From a virus: a stretch of 28,335 nucleotides of DNA. The stretch lies in the IMG/VR virus record IMGVR_UViG_3300023231_000029, positions 1 through 28,335 of that record; one strand, given 5' to 3'. A program made the translations under genes and the position numbers. Positions 23,482 through 28,335 of this stretch are shown piece by piece (position 1 is the stretch's first letter; every line of letters starts with the position of its first letter). The notes under the pieces are model-generated. The model was not told the origin of the DNA. It did not search any database and worked only from the letters and a program-made list of their open reading frames with translations.

Positions 23482-24045
23482 TTATCCGAAAACGATTGCC
23501 ATTGCAATAGCTTTTCCTGTTGAAATTCCTGCTTCTCCAAAGCTCAAAGTACCTGATCCATCGGTAAGCATTGCTTGTCCACTTGTACCATCTGAAACCG
23601 GTAATGTATACTGATTAATAGTATTAATATCAGCGTTGACATCTACAATATTAGTACCATCTGAGTATAAAAATTTAGTACCTTTATCGGTAGTTGACCA
23701 AGTAGTTCCTGTTCCAGATACTGTTTTAAACTCTACCGTAAAAGTACCTGTGGTACCATTTTTAATAGTGTAATTTTTTTCAATAGAATCTGGGATAGTA
23801 ACAATTTGATTTCCTGTGATAGTCCCACTTAAAACAATAACTGCATTTTTACCATTAGAAATTACACCATTACTAAAATCAAGAGCAGTTGTTTGCGCAC
23901 CACCTGCAATAGAAACTGCTTCATAACCAGCAATGGCTTGTTGTACAATGTTTAAATTGGTATTAGTAATATCTCCCCATAGACCGGCTTTTTCACCAGT
24001 GACCATGAGTTCTAGTTTTAAATCTCCAGAATAGCTTGATGGCAT
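23482..24045 (-). CDS. Tail-fibre-like virion protein
   Basis: A 187-residue Thr/Gly-rich beta protein starting MPSSYSGDLKLELM. The early segment TGEKAGLWGDITNTNLNIV is a pattern I recall at the start of marine phage tail or fibre proteins. The middle has repeated strand-turn units (NAVIVLSGTITGNQIVTI, SDGTNIVDVNADINTI), and the end is ISTGKAIAMAIVFG. No chaperone, lyase or peptidase motif is visible. It probably makes a fibre or tail surface piece, possibly attaching the glycine-rich proteins encoded downstream. The gene order (187, 120, then the glycine-rich gene) would fit an assembly unit, but that is inference. Confidence 0.7.
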   Translation of the reverse strand: MPSSYSGDLKLELMVTGEKAGLWGDITNTNLNIVQQAIAGYEAVSIAGGAQTTALDFSNGVISNGKNAVIVLSGTITGNQIVTIPDSIEKNYTIKNGTTGTFTVEFKTVSGTGTTWSTTDKGTKFLYSDGTNIVDVNADINTINQYTLPVSDGTSGQAMLTDGSGTLSFGEAGISTGKAIAMAIVFG

Positions 24046-24083
24046 ATTTTATATAATTCCTTAATTAATAGTTTTTATTCAAA

Positions 24084-24947
24084 TTATGCGGCTGTGTCAA
24101 TATTATTCCAAGTGACATTAGATCCGGTAGAAACTTCAGTATACGCTACAGAGGTGCCTGTGTCAACAATTGTCCATATCTGAGACACTTCATTTCCAAG
24201 CTCTAAAGTTAACTGATTTCCTGTTAATAGTACGGATCCTGAGATCGTAAAAGTAACACTTCCTGCAGTCGTATTGATTTGTTGTCCAGTAACATCTACT
24301 AGAGTATTGGCATCTAAAACAGCGGTTCCTAAAGTGGCACTTATTTGTTGACCGGTTAAAGCCACATCCGGTGCTACATCTACGGTTCCTACAGCTGTTG
24401 ATAATTCATTTCCTACAACCGGTATATTTGCAATACCACCAACCACTACAGTTCCAGTATCGGTTTCTAAAACAAAACCAGTTACATCTGCAAAGGTAAT
24501 AGCATCGAGCGTCGCGGTGCCAGAGACAATAGATAATTCATTACCGGTAACATTAAATGCTACATCGGTTTTACCAATAGCATCTCCTAAAGAAAGTGGG
24601 ATTTGATTTCCAGATGCCATAGCATCCGGTGAAGCGTCTACAGAACTTAATGCAAAAGCAGCAGTAACACCTGTTGGTGAAGCAATTGTCAAAAGATCTA
24701 ATGTAGTATCTCCAAGATCTAAATTTAATTGTGAACCAGTAATAGGAACTTGAGTAGATATAGAATTGTTTCCCCAGTCAAGAGTACCCCAACCGAGTTC
24801 TCTTCCCCATCCTGAATTTAATTCTACAGTAGTAGTTACGTCTCCTTGAGACGTACTTAATTGAGTACCAGTGACAGATATACTTACATCACTTTGTTCT
24901 CCCCAGCTGTTTATTCCCCAGGTTAGTGTACCCCAAGTATTGACCAT
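24084..24947 (-). CDS. Beta-repeat virion protein with VTGxQL motif
   Basis: A 287-residue protein built from degenerate repeats. The N terminus has two WG-rich units (WGTLTWGINSWGE at 5-17 and GWGTLDWGNN at 52-61). From about residue 24 on, eight or more copies of a unit of 20-25 residues centre on V-T-G-x-(Q/E)-(L/I) followed six to eight residues later by Gly: VTGTQLSTSQGD, ITGSQLNLDLGD, VTGNELSIVSGT, LTGQQISATLGT, VTGQQINTTAGS, LTGNQLTLELGN. Each probably forms a beta hairpin, so the protein may be a fibrous stack. The C terminus, WTIVDTGTSVAYTEVSTG, is not repeat-like. No catalytic motif. A structural tail or fibre role is inferred; copy number could vary between related phages. Confidence 0.75.
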   Translation of the reverse strand: MVNTWGTLTWGINSWGEQSDVSISVTGTQLSTSQGDVTTTVELNSGWGRELGWGTLDWGNNSISTQVPITGSQLNLDLGDTTLDLLTIASPTGVTAAFALSSVDASPDAMASGNQIPLSLGDAIGKTDVAFNVTGNELSIVSGTATLDAITFADVTGFVLETDTGTVVVGGIANIPVVGNELSTAVGTVDVAPDVALTGQQISATLGTAVLDANTLVDVTGQQINTTAGSVTFTISGSVLLTGNQLTLELGNEVSQIWTIVDTGTSVAYTEVSTGSNVTWNNIDTAA

Positions 24948-24963
24948 AATAGGTTAGCTCCTA

Positions 24964-25404
24964 TTAGTTGCCGATTCTTAGAATAGCTGCTGAAGTGGTA
25001 AATGCTGGAAACTGAATTGTAAAAGTTCCTGAAGTCGCTGCTTTGTCTGCACCAAAATCTAATACTGCCACCGCTTTGTTAGTCGATGAAGTATTATAAA
25101 TTAAAGCTCCTCTAGCTGTGATCGTTACACCCGTAAAAGATAAATCTGCAAAATCAACAATCGCAACACCTGATGAGACTGAAGTACTTGGATTTGGTTT
25201 TACTAAGGTTCCACCGCCGGCAGCATATTGTCCAGAATTTGGAACTTCATTGGTAGAAGCATATGCCGTAGTAGTAGAATTTAACGTTGCATCAGAAGTG
25301 TACAGAGCAAGTTTAAAAGTATCACCACCAGAAAATTGAAACGTATGTTCCCCTTCTAGTAGTTCTTGTTTAAAACTGTTTGCAACCGCTTGTGTTATAG
25401 CCAT
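24964..25404 (-). CDS. Conserved marine phage structural protein (MAITQAV type)
   Basis: A 146-residue protein starting MAITQAVANSFKQELLEGEH, a start I recall in small structural proteins of cyanophages and other marine phages. After the short helical N terminus it is beta-rich and Thr/Ser-rich, with Gly turns (FSGGDTFKLALYTS, TSGTFTIQFPAFTTSAAIL). No membrane or catalytic motif. An AAGGAG ribosome site precedes it, 10 bases separate it from the 221-codon connector gene, and it lies 16 bases before the VTGxQL repeat protein gene. It is probably a tail or head-surface protein. Confidence 0.7.
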   Translation of the reverse strand: MAITQAVANSFKQELLEGEHTFQFSGGDTFKLALYTSDATLNSTTTAYASTNEVPNSGQYAAGGGTLVKPNPSTSVSSGVAIVDFADLSFTGVTITARGALIYNTSSTNKAVAVLDFGADKAATSGTFTIQFPAFTTSAAILRIGN

Positions 25405-25414
25405 AGTTTACTCC

Positions 25415-26080
25415 TTATTTTTGTTTTCCGACTTTCGGAACTCCTGTTTGGAATTCATCAGTTCGTCTTCTTCCCATTTGCTCAATTGTAAATCCTTGTA
25501 GAGCTTGTTGATATTTACCTTCATAATATTGAATCATATCAGCTGGACCTTTTAAAAATCCAAAAGCCTCTACTAGGCATGCATACAATAAGCCATTAGG
25601 AAATTCTGTACTTAAGTATGTAGTGGTATTACTACTAGATAATCCCTCTGGTTTCAAGATATAATTTATCTGCATGTTATAATTTATATCTGGGGTAGGA
25701 GCCACCACAATGGTGTTCTCATCCCAATAACTGTAATATCTAGGTAATCCTTGTACTCCAGTAGGATCATACTCCGACATGAAGCTGGTATCCCTAAAAT
25801 CTAAAAAATATCTATCTGAATTATCTGCTCCACCGGTAGAGTTAGTAATTTGACAAGACCTGATTATTAAAGTTTGATTATTAATAAGAGGGGTACTTAC
25901 AAATCGTTGCCCTGCTATAATATCTGCTTGTGCATATTGTCTATTATTATCAGAGTCTACGTCTCTTAAAAGTCTAAATTCAGTATCTGAAAGAAAGCCA
26001 TCTACAATAGTAGAGGTAAATACATTGGCATCTACTTCACAATAATCTCTAATTTTTTGTACTAATTCTGCATATGTCAT
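25415..26080 (-). CDS. Tail tubular A/head-tail connector-like protein
   Basis: A 221-residue protein. MTYAELVQKIRDYCEVD, then a helical N-terminal block with TEFRLLRDVD (about 32-42), a beta centre (RFVSTPLINNQTLIIRSCQI), a YFLDFRDTSFMSEYDP segment, and a helical C-terminal domain (LVEAFGFLKGPADMIQYYEGKYQQAL). Alternating helix-beta-helix architecture and place between the portal/capsid side and the fibre genes fit the T7 gp11-like connector that joins head and tail tube, a family common in marine podoviruses. I infer function from motif style and gene order. It is coupled by TAATG to the previous gene. Confidence 0.7.
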   Translation of the reverse strand: MTYAELVQKIRDYCEVDANVFTSTIVDGFLSDTEFRLLRDVDSDNNRQYAQADIIAGQRFVSTPLINNQTLIIRSCQITNSTGGADNSDRYFLDFRDTSFMSEYDPTGVQGLPRYYSYWDENTIVVAPTPDINYNMQINYILKPEGLSSSNTTTYLSTEFPNGLLYACLVEAFGFLKGPADMIQYYEGKYQQALQGFTIEQMGRRRTDEFQTGVPKVGKQK

Positions 26081-26682
26081 TATGGTTGTAAAGTAATTGG
26101 TCCTGAACTACAGCCAATTCCTCCTCCTTGTACATTTCCAAAAGTAGCCGTTCCCGGTATTTGGAAATAATAATAATTTAAAACATCTCCTACAATTCCA
26201 GAAGAATTTATTTGTCCTACGGTAATAGTATAACCGTTTTCATTATCAATGTCACTGATTGAGTCAAAAGTAGGAATCGGATTAAAGTAATATAAATCGT
26301 TATCATTAGTTGGATCAGGTATAATAGGACCGGTAGGAGGACTACCTGCTAAACCTCTAAATCGAACTGTATTGCCAGTGCTTAATCCATGATTTTGAGA
26401 GTTTACATTAATATAAGTACTTCCAGAATATAAAATAGTTTCAAATGGATTAGGAACTAATAACACAGTAACCGCTGGTTCTTTACGATCGGGTCTAGCA
26501 AATTGTAAACCTTGTGCATCGGTACCTGCTGGTCTTGGATTTAATTGAGGTTGTTTTGATTCAAACTCAGAAGTATGAACTCTTGCTCCATTCCACTCTA
26601 CTACCATTTCTTTGTAAGGAAATGCCATACCACTTCTATCGGAAATAAATTGTGCAAATTTTCCTCTCGATAAATTAGTCAT
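26080..26682 (-). CDS. Virion connector-type protein with inserted HG-domain
   Basis: A 200-residue protein. The N-terminal part KFAQFISDRSGMAFPYKEMV followed by VEWNGARVH is a block I recall in marine phage structural genes near the head-tail connector. It is followed by a Pro-rich loop and, at about 88-155, a Ser/Thr-rich beta domain with INVNSQNHGLSTGNTVRF and a second part ending in YTITVGQ. That domain resembles the insert in the tail hub protein. No catalytic site is visible and the start is clear: TAATG overlap with the 316-codon gene, and the stop overlaps the next start the same way. Probable structural or assembly protein of the neck; not certain. Confidence 0.65.
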   Translation of the reverse strand: MTNLSRGKFAQFISDRSGMAFPYKEMVVEWNGARVHTSEFESKQPQLNPRPAGTDAQGLQFARPDRKEPAVTVLLVPNPFETILYSGSTYINVNSQNHGLSTGNTVRFRGLAGSPPTGPIIPDPTNDNDLYYFNPIPTFDSISDIDNENGYTITVGQINSSGIVGDVLNYYYFQIPGTATFGNVQGGGIGCSSGPITLQP

Positions 26683-27632
26683 TAGACTCCTGGGTAATAA
26701 GTTCGTGGACTAATATAAGAACTAGCAGAAGAACCATCTTCTTGTAAAGCTCTTAGTAATTCATCCTCGTATAATAATTTTAATTCTTGTACACGTTGAG
26801 GTGCTAATTTTTGTGCTAAATAATAAGTAAGTCCTGAACACATTGCCGGAACAAATCTATACACTATATCCGAAGCGTTCGTGTACGATCCTGCATCTTG
26901 TATTCTTTTTACAAAAAAGAAGTTAATAGTATTTCCTGCTTCCGTAGCACTAGGTGCTAGATATAAAGTAACCGATACTCTATCAATAAGTCTTTGAACA
27001 AAATATTGAGTAGGAGTTCCTTGTTGAGACTTAGCCGATAAACCTTGATAGGTTGATCTGTCAATTTTAGTCAAAGGAAAATCTACTTGAGTAGAATTTC
27101 TATAAGAAGCTTCTAACATATCGTCATAACCATATAAAATAGTTGCATGGTCGTATACGACATCATCATCCGCGTGACTAGCTGCGGAAGTACTATTCGC
27201 GCCACGAGTGGCTCCGGTTAAACTAGTAGTGTCTGAATTTTGTCCTGAGTAAGTAATCTGTTCTGTTCCAATTAAAATAGTTCCAGAAGTAGGAAACCCT
27301 ACTAAAGAATTTAAAGGAATAGTGGTCGCTGTATCATTAATGGCTGCGGATAAACTATTGAAAACCCCACTGGAAGTTCCATCAGAAGGAGATCTATAAA
27401 AATTATAAACGATTTGACCTTGAACTAAAGTAAAAGAATTATTTTCTACTTCCCAAAATTTAAGACCTCTGTTTCCCCATTCTGAAAATAAAATATTTAA
27501 AGAACGTCTAGAAGTTCTCATGTTATTTCCAGACATAGGATTTAATCCTAATCTTTCAAAAGCTTCCGTGATAACGTCATCAATGAAGAAATTCTTATCC
27601 CAAGTATATGTGCCGGAAGTAATGTTAGTCAT
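26682..27632 (-). CDS. Head-tail connector/head completion protein (P22 gp4-like)
   Basis: A 316-residue protein. The N terminus FFIDDVITEAFERLGLNP followed by RTSRRSLNILFSEWGNRGLKFW and FTLVQGQIVYNF is a pattern common in podovirus connector proteins that link portal and tail. A Ser/Thr-rich insert at about 87-150, containing GTILIGTEQITYSG and TSLTGATRGANS, interrupts it and looks like an added surface domain. The C-terminal helical part (SGLTYYLAQKLAPQRVQELK) ends in a Ser-rich tail. The start follows the 105-codon gene by eight bases. Its stop overlaps the next gene's start as TAATG. Function is inferred from motif recall and order; head-tail joining is the best guess. Confidence 0.75.
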   Translation of the reverse strand: MTNITSGTYTWDKNFFIDDVITEAFERLGLNPMSGNNMRTSRRSLNILFSEWGNRGLKFWEVENNSFTLVQGQIVYNFYRSPSDGTSSGVFNSLSAAINDTATTIPLNSLVGFPTSGTILIGTEQITYSGQNSDTTSLTGATRGANSTSAASHADDDVVYDHATILYGYDDMLEASYRNSTQVDFPLTKIDRSTYQGLSAKSQQGTPTQYFVQRLIDRVSVTLYLAPSATEAGNTINFFFVKRIQDAGSYTNASDIVYRFVPAMCSGLTYYLAQKLAPQRVQELKLLYEDELLRALQEDGSSASSYISPRTYYPGV

Positions 27633-27640
27633 TTAGACTC

Positions 27641-27958
27641 CTACCCTGCTGTTAGACCTGGACCAGAATATTTATCTGTTAATAAAGTAACTGCAGCTAC
27701 TGTAAAAGTAGAAACATAAACTCCTTTTGGAAATAAAATTCCATCTTCAGGAAAAGAAAAATTAATAATATCTCCTGCAGGGACATCCGCTTGGAATAAT
27801 GTGTCTCCAGTTGCACTGGTAGTTTTTAAAATAACAGTACCGGACGTTGCTAGTCCTGCAACAACAATTCCTCTTAGTCTTACAGGTGGTGCTACGATTA
27901 CATTGGTAGTTGCTCCTGCAATTCTTGTTGCTTGTATGTCTGCTTTATATGAACCCAT
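27641..27958 (-). CDS. Small beta-rich virion protein after the stem-loop
   Basis: A 105-residue protein starting MGSYKADIQATRIAGATTN. It is made of hydrophobic strands and Gly/Thr turns (VRLRGIVVAGLATSGTVILK, GDIINFSFPEDGILFPKG, VYVSTFTVAAVTLL), a beta-sandwich-like pattern seen in small phage decoration or neck proteins. No domain I can name and no catalytic residues. The ribosome site AAGGAG (27970-27965) is only four bases after a strong hairpin, so folding of the hairpin could affect its translation. It is the first gene after that hairpin and is eight bases from the connector gene. Confidence 0.7.
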   Translation of the reverse strand: MGSYKADIQATRIAGATTNVIVAPPVRLRGIVVAGLATSGTVILKTTSATGDTLFQADVPAGDIINFSFPEDGILFPKGVYVSTFTVAAVTLLTDKYSGPGLTAG

Positions 27959-27974
27959 TTTATTCTCCTTAGTA

Positions 27975-27996
27975 AAGAGCTCCCGAAGGAGCTCTT
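27975..27996 (-). terminator. 9-bp stem-loop with C(UUCG)G tetraloop, partial-terminator-like
   Basis: On the minus strand AAGAGCTCC and GGAGCTCTT pair over nine base pairs around the extra-stable C(UUCG)G loop, followed by a short U-run (CUCUUUAC). It lies in the 50-base gap between the two small virion genes. The short U-run makes full termination doubtful; a partial terminator or RNA-stabilising hairpin after an abundant capsid transcript, like the terminator after T7 gene 10, is likely. Confidence 0.75.
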
Positions 27997-28008
27997 AAAT
28001 TATTTAAA

Positions 28009-28323
28009 CTACGAAGCAGCTACTGCTGTTCTAGTGTCTGCACGTAACCAGTCTGTTCCATTTGAAAAAGCATAAACTGAATTTCCAGTTGCTCCATCTG
28101 CAACGTATACAAGTACGCCTTCACTAGTTACAGCGTTTAACGCTTCTCCAGCTCTTGGTCCAGTAGCAATAGTTAGTGTAGAAATATTTGCTCCTACAGT
28201 CCAAGCTACGTTAGAACCTTGTTGTGTATCTGCTGAAGTACCTGTTACTCCTGCATTTACGTTTGCTCCTCCAATAAAACCGTTAAGTGCGGTTACTGGA
28301 CCTGTGAATGTTGTGTTTGCCAT
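28009..28323 (-). CDS. Small capsid/decoration-type virion protein
   Basis: A 104-residue Gly/Ala/Thr-rich protein starting MANTTFTGPVTALNGFIGG. After a likely flexible N terminus it has a beta-rich domain (ANISTLTIATGPRAGEAL, EGVLVYVADGATGNSVYAFS) ending DWLRADTRTAVAAS. I recall this start in marine phages next to the major capsid gene, where it may decorate the head; the capsid gene itself would be beyond the right edge. The stop TAA is 12 bases before the hairpin at 27996, an arrangement typical of the end of a capsid transcript. It has an AGGAT ribosome site near the edge. Confidence 0.65.
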   Translation of the reverse strand: MANTTFTGPVTALNGFIGGANVNAGVTGTSADTQQGSNVAWTVGANISTLTIATGPRAGEALNAVTSEGVLVYVADGATGNSVYAFSNGTDWLRADTRTAVAAS

Positions 28324-28335
28324 GATATTTATCCT

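Noticed and set aside
24046-24083. AT-rich gap between the repeat-protein gene and the 187-codon gene as a promoter
   Set aside because: A TTGAAT is present, but no -10 element occurs at 16-18 bases; it looks like ordinary AT-rich leader.

Overview
The window is a stretch of an AT-rich (roughly one-third G+C by eye) tailed double-stranded DNA phage genome. Nearly every gene is on the minus strand, so the late region is transcribed right to left. Short, tightly packed genes, virion proteins of types common in marine phages, an AdoMet-decarboxylase-like gene and several 2-oxoglutarate oxygenases all suggest a marine phage. The gene content is podovirus-like and resembles phages of SAR11 or another low-GC marine bacterium. 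Host and morphology are inferences. I see no integrase, tRNA, CRISPR array, insertion sequence, RNA polymerase or DNA polymerase gene, and no recognisable endolysin. The genome continues past both edges.

Reading in the direction of transcription: 28323-24084 holds a small capsid/decoration-type protein, head-tail connector proteins and small virion proteins. 24045-21281 holds tail-fibre-like proteins, including two paralogous glycine-rich proteins, one with its glycine-rich body mostly missing. 21225-19135 holds three consecutive Fe(II)/2-oxoglutarate oxygenases, preceded by a promoter-like element and followed by a strong stem-loop. 19062-16450 holds a tail hub/stabilisation-like protein and three small genes. 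16450-14701 holds two glycosyltransferases of different folds. 14621-7089 holds five large or low-complexity proteins, four of them probably internal/ejection proteins and one with a short collagen-like Gly-Pro-Pro tract. 7089-6081 holds four very small genes: two with one membrane segment each, an AdoMet-decarboxylase-like pro-enzyme, and one unknown.

A SNF2-type helicase (4651-6084) is the only plus-strand gene. It is divergent from a small minus-strand gene across about 54 bases with overlapping promoter-like elements. It is convergent with the 65-codon gene, their stop codons overlapping. To its left, a near-consensus sigma70-type promoter (4246-4218) precedes a replication module: a coiled-coil protein, a candidate DNA-binding protein, an archaeo-eukaryotic-type primase and a UvrD-like helicase cut by the left edge.

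Gene coupling is tight. At least seven junctions use the overlapping stop-start TAATG. Several sigma70-like promoters can be seen, consistent with use of host RNA polymerase. The most notable idea is that the three oxygenases and two glycosyltransferases, lying inside the virion gene block, form a modification system for virion proteins (a collagen-like and two glycine-rich proteins are nearby) or another polymer. That idea is inference only.
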